NCBI GenBank assembly: GCA_902557585.1
Contig: CACEBA010000003.1
Location: 1-42,322 of the forward strand
Reading direction: 5' to 3'
Length of the DNA: 42,322 nucleotides
DNA from: an uncultured Pelagibacteraceae bacterium
GTDB lineage: Bacteria; Pseudomonadota; Alphaproteobacteria; Pelagibacterales; Pelagibacteraceae
The first letter of the stretch is position 1, and every line of letters begins with the position of its first letter. The translations under genes and the position numbers were made by a program. Positions 26,687 through 35,523 of this stretch are shown here, in pieces. Under the pieces are notes generated by a model. That model ran no database searches and was not told where the DNA came from. It worked only from the letters and a program-made list of their open reading frames with translations.

Positions 26687-27498
26687 AACTTACCTATTTC
26701 CAAATTAGATTTTATAAATCCGTCCATTGTACCGCAGTCCAAATATTTACCAGTAAAATTATGTGCAATAAATTTTTCATTATCATTAATTAGAGATTGT
26801 ATTGCGTCTGTGATGTGAATTTCACCACCTTTTCCAGGTTTTTGGTTTATTAATTTATCAAAAATTCTCTTAGGTAAAATATATCTACCAATTACCGCTT
26901 TATTTGATGGGGCTTTTTTAATAGATGGTTTTTCAACCACCTCATTAATAATAAAATTATTTTTAGAGACTTTTTTACTTAAGTTAAAAATACCCCATCT
27001 GGATACTGTTTTTTTTTTAACTCTCATGCTGGCCATAACTGATGAATTATATTTATTGTGAGTAGAAATCATTGATTTTGAACAATTATTTTTAATTATT
27101 AAATCGTCTGGTAATAACATTAAAAAATATTTATCTTTAATAAATTTTTTTGTTTTTAGTACCGCATCTCCTGTACCCTTAGGTTTGTTTTGATAAACAA
27201 ATTTTATCATTTTTTTATATTTTAAAATCTTTTTATATTCTTCAATAATTTTAGGATCATTTTTTTTTTTAATTACATTTTTATAAAATTTATCACTATA
27301 AAAATATTTTTTGATCATCATTTTCTTTTTTGAAATAATAAAAATTATTTCTTTAATACCAGCGTCGATACATTCTTGTAATATATATTCAATTCCAGGT
27401 TTACCATTGATAGGTAATAATTCCTTTGCAAAAACACTTGTCAAAGGTAACAATCTGGTACCAAGTCCTGCTAATGGAATTATAGCTTGTTTAATCAT
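26683..27498 (-). CDS. galU: UTP-glucose-1-phosphate uridylyltransferase
   Basis: GalU makes UDP-glucose from UTP and glucose 1-phosphate. The 271-residue nucleotidyltransferase has the N-terminal GLGTRLLPLT (11-20) with Lys25 in FAKELLPI, PKGTGDAVL for nucleotide contact, MLLPDDLI for the metal-binding Asp region, and VVEKPS. The length is slightly short of the 280-300 common in the family. It is the first gene of galU-ugd. A weak promoter candidate on the minus strand is TTGTGT, 16 bases, TAAAAC, ending six bases before the ATG at 27498. Divergent from panC. Confidence 0.93.
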   Translation of the reverse strand: MIKQAIIPLAGLGTRLLPLTSVFAKELLPINGKPGIEYILQECIDAGIKEIIFIISKKKMMIKKYFYSDKFYKNVIKKKNDPKIIEEYKKILKYKKMIKFVYQNKPKGTGDAVLKTKKFIKDKYFLMLLPDDLIIKNNCSKSMISTHNKYNSSVMASMRVKKKTVSRWGIFNLSKKVSKNNFIINEVVEKPSIKKAPSNKAVIGRYILPKRIFDKLINQKPGKGGEIHITDAIQSLINDNEKFIAHNFTGKYLDCGTMDGFIKSNLEIGKL

Positions 27499-27532
27499 TT
27501 AAATGTTTTACTTATTTAAGAATTTTACACAA

Positions 27533-28348
27533 ATGAAAATTTTATTAAATAAGACATCATTGACTAAATCATTAAGGCATTTTAGTGACATTGGGTTTGT
27601 TCCTACCATGGGCTCAATCCACAAAGGACATTTATCGCTTATTAGTAAGTCGAATCAAATTTGTCATAAAACAATAGTAAGTATTTTTGTTAATCCAAAA
27701 CAATTCAATAATAAAAAAGATTTTAAAACCTACCCTAAGAATATTAACAAAGATTTAAAAATATTAAGTCAATCTAAAAAAGTTGATTTTGTCTATATTC
27801 CAAAATTTAGAGATATATTTGAAAATAATATGAAACCTAAAATTAAACTAGATAAAAAAGATAAAATTTTATGCGCTAAATATAGAGACGGTCATTTTGA
27901 GGGAGTTTTAGATGTAATGGACAAACTAACAAAAATTATCATGCCAAATAAAATTTTTATGGGTAATAAGGACTTTCAGCAGATGTTTTTAGTTAAAAAT
28001 TATTTAAAAAATAAATATAATACTGACGTTGTGGGATGCGCAACTATTCGTGAAAAAAATAAAGTTGCCCTATCATCAAGAAACTACCTTCTTTCAAAAG
28101 AAAATCTTGAATTAGCAGGCAAAATAATAAGAAAATTAATTTATTTAAAAAAAAATATTAAAATCAAAAAAAATAAAAATAAATATCTTTTAACTGTAAA
28201 AGATGATTTTCAAAAACAATTTAAAATTAAAATTGATTACTTAGAATTAAGAAATAAAAATAACTTAAAATTATCAAATGCTATTAACAAATCTAGGCTA
28301 TTTGTGGCTTACTATTTGAATGGAGTCAGATTGATAGATAATTTATAA
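27533..28348 (+). CDS. panC: Pantothenate synthetase
   Basis: PanC joins pantoate and beta-alanine using ATP, the last step to vitamin B5. From the ATG at 27533 it has 271 residues. All active-site blocks are present: GFVPTMGSIHKGHLSL (21-36), FVNPKQF (52-58), GNKDFQQ (144-150) and LSSRNYLLS (180-188), so it should be active. An in-frame ATG at 27503 would add ten residues not found in the family and leave almost no gap to the divergent galU start, so I prefer 27533. No panB or panD is in the window. It is convergent with mgtE across one base. Confidence 0.93.
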   Translation: MKILLNKTSLTKSLRHFSDIGFVPTMGSIHKGHLSLISKSNQICHKTIVSIFVNPKQFNNKKDFKTYPKNINKDLKILSQSKKVDFVYIPKFRDIFENNMKPKIKLDKKDKILCAKYRDGHFEGVLDVMDKLTKIIMPNKIFMGNKDFQQMFLVKNYLKNKYNTDVVGCATIREKNKVALSSRNYLLSKENLELAGKIIRKLIYLKKNIKIKKNKNKYLLTVKDDFQKQFKIKIDYLELRNKNNLKLSNAINKSRLFVAYYLNGVRLIDNL

Positions 28349-28349
28349 T

Positions 28350-29723
28350 TTATAAAAAATAAGCCCCAACACCTAAAAAAGATACAAAACCAATTACATC
28401 TGTTATTGTTGTCACAAACACACTTGAGGCTATTGCTGGATCAATATTCATTTTTTTTAGAGTAAATGGAACTAATATTCCAAATAAACCTGCAATAATC
28501 ATTGTCAATACCATTGAAATAGCAATTATTATTGAGAGTAGATTGTCTTGAAACCATATTTGAACAATTATAGCACTTATGATTGCAAAAATAACTCCAT
28601 TTAAAATACCAATTGAAAACTCTTTAAAAACATTTGAAGAGAAATTATTTTTAGTTAGATCATTAGTTGCAATAGTTCGTACAGTAACTGCTAATGTTTG
28701 CATTCCAGCATTACCACCCATTGAGGCAACAATCGGCATCAAAAAAGCTAAAACTACCATTTGTTCGATTGTTGCACCAAATAAACTTATACACCACGTT
28801 GCTAGGAATGCAGTAAATAAATTTAATAGCAACCAATTAAATCTTCTTTTAGTCTTGGTTATTACTCCATCTGTTATTTCTTCATCACCAACCCCTGCTA
28901 GTCTCAACGCATCTTCTTCCGCTTCTTCTTTTAAGACTGTTAGTACATCATCATTCATAATCATACCTACAAGCTTATTATTTTTGTCAACAACTGCTGC
29001 TGAATTTAGATTATAGTTTTCAAACAAGTTAGCAACTTCCTCCTTATCCATATCTACTGGGACTAGTAATTGTGATTCAGACATTACAGTCACCATCTTA
29101 GTATCTCTTGGGGATGTTAATACCTTAGAAGACGGAACTGTGCCTATAGGGTTAAAGTCTTCATTAACAATAAATATTTCTAAAAATTCCTCAGGAAGAT
29201 CTTTATTTTCTCTCAAATAATCAATAGTTTGTCCTACTGACCAGTTACTAGGTATAGCAGTAAATTCTCTTTGCATTAACCTAGCAGCTGAATCTTCTGG
29301 ATAACTTAAACTTTCCAATAGAGCAAAGCGATCTTTAGGTGGCAAAGAACTAAGAATATTATTTTTATCATCCTCAGGTACATTTTCTAAAATAGATATT
29401 GCATCATCAGAGTCTAAATTTTTAATTATGCTTACTATTGAATCAGAAGACAAATAGTTGATAATTTCTGTTTGTATTGACTCGTTTAACTCAACAAATA
29501 CATCTGGATCTATATTAAAGTTATTTAGTTTAATTAAACTTTCTCTGTCGTTTTGGTTTAAATGCTCAATTATATCAGCTGCATCTGCTGGATGCATTTC
29601 GCTGAAAGAATTAGTAATAAATTGAGCATCGTTGCTAGCTATTTTTGAGGTAACAACTCTAATATACTCTTTATTAAATTCAAAATTTACTTTTTTATCT
29701 TTAGTTTTTTTAGTCAAAGACAT
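28350..29723 (-). CDS. mgtE: Magnesium transporter MgtE
   Basis: MgtE is a Mg2+-gated inner-membrane Mg2+ channel/transporter. The 457 residues show the full layout: a cytoplasmic superhelical N domain (MHPADAADIIEHLN, then repeated helical pairs), a CBS pair (about 140-260, with RLMQREFTAIPSNWSV), a connecting helix, and five membrane segments from about 295. The final helix has DPAIASSVFVTTITDVIGF near 428-446, the conserved pore/metal motif. It is a single gene, divergent from lipB across 61 bases, with no clear promoter beyond AT-rich -10-like strings. Confidence 0.95.
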   Translation of the reverse strand: MSLTKKTKDKKVNFEFNKEYIRVVTSKIASNDAQFITNSFSEMHPADAADIIEHLNQNDRESLIKLNNFNIDPDVFVELNESIQTEIINYLSSDSIVSIIKNLDSDDAISILENVPEDDKNNILSSLPPKDRFALLESLSYPEDSAARLMQREFTAIPSNWSVGQTIDYLRENKDLPEEFLEIFIVNEDFNPIGTVPSSKVLTSPRDTKMVTVMSESQLLVPVDMDKEEVANLFENYNLNSAAVVDKNNKLVGMIMNDDVLTVLKEEAEEDALRLAGVGDEEITDGVITKTKRRFNWLLLNLFTAFLATWCISLFGATIEQMVVLAFLMPIVASMGGNAGMQTLAVTVRTIATNDLTKNNFSSNVFKEFSIGILNGVIFAIISAIIVQIWFQDNLLSIIIAISMVLTMIIAGLFGILVPFTLKKMNIDPAIASSVFVTTITDVIGFVSFLGVGAYFL

Positions 29724-29744
29724 AAATCTACCTATAATTTAAAT

Positions 29745-29773
29745 TTGCACTATTAATACATAATAAAGATAAT
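29745..29773 (+). promoter_or_regulatory. Promoter candidate for lipB
   Basis: TTGCAC (29745-29750), a 17-base spacer and GATAAT (29768-29773) make one of the better sigma-70-like pairs in the window, with four of six and five of six consensus bases. The lipB ATG at 29785 follows after 11 bases, giving a leader of about five bases. It lies in the 61-base mgtE-lipB divergent gap. Confidence 0.5.
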
Positions 29774-29784
29774 ACAATTTATAA

Positions 29785-30402
29785 ATGAATATAGAGATCA
29801 AAAAGTCAGTAAAACCGGTAAATTATATTAATGCAATAAATTTTATGGAAGAGAGATTGGAGCAAATATTTAAGAATAATGAAAAAGAATTGATTTGGAT
29901 TTTAGAACATGAAGAAATTTATACTGCCGGTACTAGTTACAGTAAAAATGATATTGTTGATAAATCAATTAAAATCATTGAGACAAACAGAGGTGGAAAA
30001 ATCACATGTCATGGTCCTGGACAATTAATTTGTTATTTTGTTTTAGATTTGAGAGGTAAAAAAGATGTAAGAAAATTTATATATTCTATTGAAAAAACAA
30101 TCATAGAAACTTTAAAAACTTTTGATATAGAAACATTTGCTGACAAAGATAATGTGGGTATCTGGCATAATGAAAATGGCAAAATAAACAAAGTCGCTGC
30201 TATTGGAGTAAGAGTAAAAAAATGGATTGCCTATCACGGTTTTGCAATAAATATAAACAATAATCTAAATCACTATAAAAAAATTATACCTTGTGGTATC
30301 AAAGATAAAGGAATAACAAATCTCATGAAAATTGAAAATAAAGATTATTCAAAATTAAAAGATATTTTAATAGAAAAATTTATTTTAAACCTGAAAAACT
30401 AA
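29785..30402 (+). CDS. lipB: Octanoyl-[acyl-carrier-protein]-protein N-octanoyltransferase
   Basis: LipB moves octanoyl from ACP to lipoyl domains, the first step of protein lipoylation needed by pyruvate and 2-oxoglutarate dehydrogenases and by the glycine cleavage system. The 205 residues include [19 protein letters not shown] (66-84), the catalytic Lys136 in [18 protein letters not shown], and the nucleophile Cys170 in [14 protein letters not shown]. Length and motifs are normal. Its last 23 bases overlap the end of the convergent pseudouridine synthase gene. lipA is not in the window. Confidence 0.95.
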   Translation: MNIEIKKSVKPVNYINAINFMEERLEQIFKNNEKELIWILEHEEIYTAGTSYSKNDIVDKSIKIIETNRGGKITCHGPGQLICYFVLDLRGKKDVRKFIYSIEKTIIETLKTFDIETFADKDNVGIWHNENGKINKVAAIGVRVKKWIAYHGFAININNNLNHYKKIIPCGIKDKGITNLMKIENKDYSKLKDILIEKFILNLKN

Positions 30403-31297
30403 GTCTTTTTATCTTCAATAAATTTCTAAAATAATCAGGTAATAAAGCTGTATAAGTATGTTTCACATTATTAATAATAAACTTTATTTGATACGAATGA
30501 AGCATTAAATTTTTATTAAGCCCTATAGTAGAGTTTGATAATTTATATTTAACATCTCCAAAAATTGGTTGTCCTAAAGAATACAACTGTTTTCTTAATT
30601 GATGCTTACGACCAGTTATTGGTTTAAGTTCAACTAAACTAGCCTCTGAATTTTTATCAATTACTTTGTATAAAGTTTTAGCTTTTTCTATAATTTTTTT
30701 TTCCCCATCATATCGAATCAAATCGTCATTCCATTGTCCAGATTCCTTATCAAGTTCACCATGACAAATAGCTAAATAGGTTTTATGAACTTTTCTTAAT
30801 CTAAATAAAGATGTTAATAATTGTGCACTTTCTCTGTTTTTTGCCATAATAAAAACCCCAGATGTGTCTTTATCTAAACGATGAACTGAATAGGGTTTTG
30901 TACCTCGAAAAATTTCACTTTTAGAAAAAATATCAACAAGATTTTTTTTTGATTTAGTTCCACCTTGAACTGATATTCCAGAACTTTTATTTAATACAAT
31001 AAAGTTTTCATTGTCATCTATTATTTGATTTTCATTTGATTTTATAATCTCTTTAGATGGTTTAAATTTAATTTTTTTTTGAACAATTGCTTTTTTAAAT
31101 TCAATATTGAACAAATCAATATTATCTTTTATTCTAATTTTTTGTGAACTTTTAATTTTTTTTTTATTTAATTTAATTTTGCCAGAGCGTAAATATTTTT
31201 CTATTAACCCTTGAGGAATTTTTCCAAATTTAAACCTGACCCATCGATCAATACGCATTTCATTACACGTTGAATCAACGATGTAAGACTTTTTCAT
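30380..31297 (-). CDS. RluA-family 23S rRNA pseudouridine synthase (RluC/RluD-like)
   Basis: An RNA uridine isomerase of 305 residues with an N-terminal S4 RNA-binding domain (about 14-62, [21 protein letters not shown] region) and a catalytic domain with [15 protein letters not shown] (139-153; catalytic Asp142). [18 protein letters not shown] is the second conserved block. The S4 plus RluA layout fits RluC (U955/2504/2580 of 23S rRNA) or RluD; sequence alone does not decide. The ATG begins ten bases after the rplQ stop, so it probably shares the alpha-operon transcript, placing an rRNA modifier at the end of ribosomal-protein genes. It overlaps the end of lipB by 23 bases. Confidence 0.88.
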   Translation of the reverse strand: MKKSYIVDSTCNEMRIDRWVRFKFGKIPQGLIEKYLRSGKIKLNKKKIKSSQKIRIKDNIDLFNIEFKKAIVQKKIKFKPSKEIIKSNENQIIDDNENFIVLNKSSGISVQGGTKSKKNLVDIFSKSEIFRGTKPYSVHRLDKDTSGVFIMAKNRESAQLLTSLFRLRKVHKTYLAICHGELDKESGQWNDDLIRYDGEKKIIEKAKTLYKVIDKNSEASLVELKPITGRKHQLRKQLYSLGQPIFGDVKYKLSNSTIGLNKNLMLHSYQIKFIINNVKHTYTALLPDYFRNLLKIKRLSFSGLK

Positions 31298-31307
31298 GAT
31301 TTTGAAT

Positions 31308-31751
31308 TTATACTGATACTTGTTTTTTTTCTTCAGCCTTTGTAGATTCTTTTGTAGTATCTTTCTTTGGTTTATCTACTCTTTTTGCCTCAACATCTCT
31401 GTCAACAAACTCAATTACTGCCATTGGTGCATTATCACCATATCTAAATCCAGCTTTTATAATTCTTGTATATCCACCTTTTCTATTTTCGTATCTTTTG
31501 GAAAGTGTTTTTTTAACTTTATTAGCAGACTTAATATCTTGAAGTTGTGAAACTAACATTTTAGTTGTTTGTAAAGTCTCTCTCTTTCCTAAAGTAATAA
31601 TTTTATCTGCTTGGGGTTTTAAAAATTTTGCTTTTGGCAAAGTGGTTTTTATTTGCTCATATTTTATTAAAGAGTTTAACATATTCTTTAATAAAGCCTT
31701 TCTATGTTCAGAAGTTCTATTTAACTTCTTATTTGCCATTCTATGTCTCAT
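31308..31751 (-). CDS. rplQ: 50S ribosomal protein L17
   Basis: L17 binds 23S rRNA near the exit tunnel. It has the conserved start [24 protein letters not shown] region and GGYTRIIKAGFRYGDNAPMAVIEFV. It totals 147 residues against about 120-140 in relatives; a charged tail after residue 120 (KKDTTKESTKAEEKKQ) accounts for the excess. The ATG shares one base with the rpoA stop (TAATG). Last canonical gene of the alpha operon, rpsM-rpsK-rpoA-rplQ. Confidence 0.97.
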   Translation of the reverse strand: MRHRMANKKLNRTSEHRKALLKNMLNSLIKYEQIKTTLPKAKFLKPQADKIITLGKRETLQTTKMLVSQLQDIKSANKVKKTLSKRYENRKGGYTRIIKAGFRYGDNAPMAVIEFVDRDVEAKRVDKPKKDTTKESTKAEEKKQVSV

Positions 31752-32779
31752 TAGATAGCTTCCTCTAATTTCTTAGACATTTCAGCAATATTGTCTGGTG
31801 GCCAGTTAGGTATTTCCATGCCCAAATATAAAGACATGCCTGTTAGAACTTCTTTGATTTCATTTAATGATTTTCTTCCAAAATTAGGTGTTCTTAACAT
31901 CTCGCCTTCAGATTTTTGAACCAAATCTCCAATATAAATAATATTATCATTTTTTAAACAATTCATAGATCTAACAGATAGTTCCAGTTCATCTACTTTT
32001 CTCAGTAAGTTTTTATTAAATTCAGGTTCAGTAGAAACTTCTTTTACAGGAGCCTCAACTGGTTCATCAAAGTTTATAAACATTTTTAGCTGGTCTTGGA
32101 AAATTCTTGCTGAATAAGCAACTGCATCTTCTGCTGAGATAGAACCATTAGTTTCAACTTCCATAATAAGTTTATCATAATCAAGTGCTTTTCCTTCTCT
32201 TGCTGTACTTACTGAAAATGAAACTTTTTTTACTGGACTGTAAAGCGAGTCAATAGCAATTAAACCTAATGGCGGCTCTTCGGGCTTGTTTAAATCAGCT
32301 GGTACATAACCTTTTCCAGTATTAACATTCATTTCCATATGAAATGAGGTTTTTTCATCAAGATTACAAATGACCAGGTCTGGATTTAAAATTTCAACGT
32401 CTGTCACTGGTGCAATATCTGAAGCTTTAATCTCTCCAGGTCCTTTTGCATCTAAAATAAGTTTTTTTGTACCCTCTGAGTTAGATTTTAGCGCAAGAGA
32501 TTTGACGTTCAAAACTATATCAGTAACATCTTCTCTAACACCTTTAATCGACGTAAACTCATGAAGAACTCCATCAATTTGTATTGAAGTAACAGCAGCT
32601 CCTCTTATTGAAGAAAGCAAAATTCTTCTAAGAGAATTTCCTAAAGTTAGGCCATAACCTTTTTCTAATGGTTCAGCAACTATCTTAGCATGAGTAAGAT
32701 CTTCACTAATTTGAACATCTAGCTTAGCAGGTTTAATTAATGACTTCCAATTTTTTACATTAACATTTTCAACTTCCAT
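31751..32779 (-). CDS. rpoA: DNA-directed RNA polymerase alpha subunit
   Basis: RpoA is the assembly platform of RNA polymerase and binds UP elements and activators through its C-terminal domain. The 342 residues contain the N-terminal dimerisation domain with [17 protein letters not shown], the [13 protein letters not shown] block, and a C-terminal domain from about 255 with [18 protein letters not shown]. The full length is normal. One-base TAATG overlaps join it to rpsK upstream and rplQ downstream, keeping subunit stoichiometry tied to ribosomal proteins. Confidence 0.98.
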   Translation of the reverse strand: MEVENVNVKNWKSLIKPAKLDVQISEDLTHAKIVAEPLEKGYGLTLGNSLRRILLSSIRGAAVTSIQIDGVLHEFTSIKGVREDVTDIVLNVKSLALKSNSEGTKKLILDAKGPGEIKASDIAPVTDVEILNPDLVICNLDEKTSFHMEMNVNTGKGYVPADLNKPEEPPLGLIAIDSLYSPVKKVSFSVSTAREGKALDYDKLIMEVETNGSISAEDAVAYSARIFQDQLKMFINFDEPVEAPVKEVSTEPEFNKNLLRKVDELELSVRSMNCLKNDNIIYIGDLVQKSEGEMLRTPNFGRKSLNEIKEVLTGMSLYLGMEIPNWPPDNIAEMSKKLEEAI

Positions 32780-33228
32780 TAAACTCTCCTTTTCTTTGGT
32801 GGTCTTGTGCCATTATGTGGCATTGGCGTAGTGTCCTTGATAGACAAAATTTTGAAACCTCTTGCTTGTAAAGCTCTGAGAGCTGTTTCTCTACCTGATC
32901 CAGGTCCTTTAACTTCTACAGATAAAGTTTTCATTCCATATTCTAAAGCTTTAGAAGCAGCAGAGTCTGCAGCAATTTGAGCAGCGTAGGGAGTAGATTT
33001 TCTTGAACCCTTAAATCCTTTTTGTCCAGCAGATGCCCAAGATATTACATTACCATTAGTATCAGCTATTGATATGATTGTGTTATTAAATGTTGATTGC
33101 ACATAAGCAATACCGTTTAGAATATTTTTTTTAACTTTCTTTTTTTTTGAATAAGAGCTTTTAGCACTTTTTTTTGAAGACTTTTCTATCTTCTGATCAT
33201 TACTTTCAACTTTATCAGACTTTGCCAT
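32779..33228 (-). CDS. rpsK: 30S ribosomal protein S11
   Basis: S11 lies on the 30S platform near the E site. The core matches well ([20 protein letters not shown], cut here as [10 protein letters not shown] and [36 protein letters not shown] at the end). At 149 residues it is about 20 longer than the 129-residue E. coli protein because of a Lys/Ser-rich N-terminal extension (residues 1-28). The ATG at 33228 is two bases past the rpsM stop. Product identity is certain; the extension could be trimmed only if a later start were used, but no in-frame Met or usual start precedes the core. Confidence 0.97.
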   Translation of the reverse strand: MAKSDKVESNDQKIEKSSKKSAKSSYSKKKKVKKNILNGIAYVQSTFNNTIISIADTNGNVISWASAGQKGFKGSRKSTPYAAQIAADSAASKALEYGMKTLSVEVKGPGSGRETALRALQARGFKILSIKDTTPMPHNGTRPPKKRRV

Positions 33229-33230
33229 AT

Positions 33231-33614
33231 TTATTTTTTAGTTGGTGTTAATTTTTTTCCAGCTATTGCTATTGCTTTACCTTTTCTAGTTCGTGCATTG
33301 CATCTTGTTCTTTGGCCTCTAACCGGTAATTTTTTTCTATGTCTAGTTCCTCTATAACTTGCTAAATCAATTAATCTTTTAATACTAAGTGAGTAATCTC
33401 TTCTAAGATCACCTTCTACTTTAAAATTTTGATCAATGTACTCTCTTATTTTCAATATCTCGTCATCAGTAAGTTCATTTACTCTTTTTGCTCTTGGGAT
33501 TTCAAGCGACGTACAGATTTGATTTGAGAATTTATCACCAATACCATAAATATACGTTAGTCCAATGTGAACAAGTTTATTTTGTGGAATGTTTATACCT
33601 GCAATACGAGCCAT
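33231..33614 (-). CDS. rpsM: 30S ribosomal protein S13
   Basis: S13 is in the 30S head and contacts the P-site tRNA and the 50S subunit. The 127 residues start [20 protein letters not shown] and end with the basic [16 protein letters not shown] tail typical of S13. It opens the alpha operon. The 55-base gap to adk is the largest inside the ribosomal cluster and holds a good promoter candidate, so the alpha operon may have its own transcription start. Confidence 0.98.
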   Translation of the reverse strand: MARIAGINIPQNKLVHIGLTYIYGIGDKFSNQICTSLEIPRAKRVNELTDDEILKIREYIDQNFKVEGDLRRDYSLSIKRLIDLASYRGTRHRKKLPVRGQRTRCNARTRKGKAIAIAGKKLTPTKK

Positions 33615-33637
33615 AATTTTTGTGATAAATTGTGCCT

Positions 33638-33665
33638 TTTATATAATAAGATTAATCAAAGTCAA
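33638..33665 (-). promoter_or_regulatory. Alpha-operon promoter upstream of rpsM
   Basis: On the minus strand TTGACT (33665-33660, five of six), a 16-base spacer and TATAAA (33643-33638, five of six) lie in the 55-base adk-rpsM gap. The inferred start near 33631 gives a leader of about 17 bases before the rpsM ATG at 33614. This is the strongest sigma-70-like pair I found. No terminator hairpin is visible after adk, so read-through from the spc genes would also reach rpsM. Confidence 0.6.
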
Positions 33666-33669
33666 CGCC

Positions 33670-34233
33670 TTAAACATTGATAAAAGTATCGATTTTATTG
33701 GTTATTTGTTCAATTTCAAGAGATCCATCAATCTCTTGGAAATTAGAATTTTTTGAGTAGAAATCTAAAACTGGTTTAGTTGTTTTCATATAGGTATCAT
33801 ACCTTCTTAGAGTTATGTTTAATTCATCATCTGACCTATCTTCGATAATTTTTCTTTTTTCAATTCTTTTAATAATTGTTTCTTTATTAACATTTAAATA
33901 AAAAACAAATTTTATATTCTGGTTGCTCTCCTTAAGTAATATATCTAAATTTTTAGCCTGACTTAGTGAACGAGGGTAACCATCAAATACTAATTTATTT
34001 TTCATTTTAGGATTAAAAATAATATTTTTTATAAGTTGATTAACAATAATATCACTTACAAATTTACCATCATTCATATCATTAACGATAATTTTACCAA
34101 TTTGTGAATTTTTTGTAATTTCATCTCTCAACATATCTCCTGTTGAAATTTGATAATTATCTAGTTTTTTTACTAGATGTTTAGCTTGTGTTCCTTTACC
34201 AGCACCCGGAGGTCCAAATAAAATAATGTTCAC
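33670..34233 (-). CDS. adk: Adenylate kinase
   Basis: Adk interconverts ATP, AMP and ADP. The 187 residues carry the P-loop GPPGAGKGT (7-15), the AMP-binding DGYPRS block, and a short LID segment without zinc-binding cysteines, as in other short-form alphaproteobacterial Adk. The start codon is GTG at 34233, directly abutting the secY stop. Location between secY and the rpsM operon is the usual alphaproteobacterial order. Confidence 0.97.
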   Translation of the reverse strand: MNIILFGPPGAGKGTQAKHLVKKLDNYQISTGDMLRDEITKNSQIGKIIVNDMNDGKFVSDIIVNQLIKNIIFNPKMKNKLVFDGYPRSLSQAKNLDILLKESNQNIKFVFYLNVNKETIIKRIEKRKIIEDRSDDELNITLRRYDTYMKTTKPVLDFYSKNSNFQEIDGSLEIEQITNKIDTFINV

Positions 34234-35514
34234 TTATCTTCCAAATTTAGTTTTCTTAATTAGTTGTTCGTATTGTGAACTCATTAATCTTGTTTGGATT
34301 TGAGTTACAGTATCAATTGCAACAACAACTACAATCAATATAGATGCACCGCCTAAGTAAAAAGGAATAGGATAATTTGCAATCAAAAATTCTGGCATCA
34401 AACATACAAGTGTTAGATATAAAGCTCCTATAGTTGTTAATTTTGTTGAAATATTTTGAATATAAATTGCTGTGCTTTCACCAGGTCTAATACCAGGAAC
34501 AAACCCACCATATTTTCTCAGATTTTCTGCAGTCTCTGTAGGATTAAATGTTATTGAAGTATAAAAGAAAGTAAAAAAAATTATACCAGATGCGTATAAT
34601 AGCATATATAAGGGTTGTCCCTGAGTAAAAAATGAACTTAAATTTAAGAATGTTTCATTATCAGAAAATGAAAAATTTGAAAAAGTTACAGGCAATAATA
34701 AAAGTGCAGAGGCAAAAATTGCAGGTATAACTCCAGCTTGATTTATTTTTAAAGGTAGATGTGATGACTCACCTCCATACATCTTATTACCCATTTGTCT
34801 TTTGGGATAATTTATAAGTATTTTTCTTAAAGCTCTCTCCATAAATACTACAAATAATATGGTTAAAATTAATAAAATAAAAATTGCAAGAATCATAAAA
34901 GTAGATACTGCTCCTGTTCTACCAAGTTCAAAAGTTGTAACTAATGCTCGAGGAATTTCTGCTACAATTCCAGCAAATATTATTAATGATATACCATTAC
35001 CAATTCCCCTTTGAGTTATTTGTTCTCCTAGCCACATTAAAAAAATAGTTCCTGCAACAATTGTTGTTACTGTTGTAATTTTAAAAAACATTCCAGGATT
35101 TATAACTAAATCTGCAGAAGACTCTAAACCTACTGAAAGACCATAACCTTGAACTGTTGCTAAAAGAACAGTTCCATATCTTGTAATTTGAGTAATTTTT
35201 GCTCTGCCTGTCTCACCCTGTGCTTTCAAATTTTTAAAATATTCAGAAACTCCAGTTAAAAGTTGAACAATAATTGCAGATGAAATGTATGGCATAATTC
35301 CTAATGCAAAAATTGCCATTCTGCTGACAGCACCCCCTGCAAAAACGTTAAACATTCCAAGTAATCCCTTCTGATTACCTTCCATCATTATTTTTAATTG
35401 CTCTGGATCTATTCCAGGCAATGGTACAAAAGTACCAAATCTGTATACTGCGAGTATAAGAATAGTAAAAATTATTCTATTTCTCAGATCATTAGTTGAA
35501 GATGAGGCACTCAT
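34234..35514 (-). CDS. secY: Preprotein translocase channel subunit SecY
   Basis: SecY is the pore of the Sec translocon in the inner membrane. The 426 residues contain ten hydrophobic segments; the plug/TM2 region is GGAVSRMAIFALGIMPYISS (cut as GGAVSRMAIF and ALGIMPYISS), and the cytoplasmic loop has VVFMERALRKILINYPKRQ. PGESTAIYIQ precedes TM8-9. It follows rplO by nine bases. It serves export of the transglycosylase and nuclease encoded in this window. Confidence 0.98.
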   Translation of the reverse strand: MSASSSTNDLRNRIIFTILILAVYRFGTFVPLPGIDPEQLKIMMEGNQKGLLGMFNVFAGGAVSRMAIFALGIMPYISSAIIVQLLTGVSEYFKNLKAQGETGRAKITQITRYGTVLLATVQGYGLSVGLESSADLVINPGMFFKITTVTTIVAGTIFLMWLGEQITQRGIGNGISLIIFAGIVAEIPRALVTTFELGRTGAVSTFMILAIFILLILTILFVVFMERALRKILINYPKRQMGNKMYGGESSHLPLKINQAGVIPAIFASALLLLPVTFSNFSFSDNETFLNLSSFFTQGQPLYMLLYASGIIFFTFFYTSITFNPTETAENLRKYGGFVPGIRPGESTAIYIQNISTKLTTIGALYLTLVCLMPEFLIANYPIPFYLGGASILIVVVVAIDTVTQIQTRLMSSQYEQLIKKTKFGR

Positions 35515-35523
35515 GTTAGTAAA

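Noticed and set aside
28330..28362. AT palindrome at the panC/mgtE convergent junction (TTTATAATTTATAAA)
   Set aside because: Simple AT repeat of a kind common at this base composition; no G-C stem to act as a terminator.
28579..29016. Open frame of 145 codons opposite mgtE
   Set aside because: It is antisense to a clear full-length gene, has no recognisable domain, and long antisense frames are expected from codon composition in AT-rich DNA.
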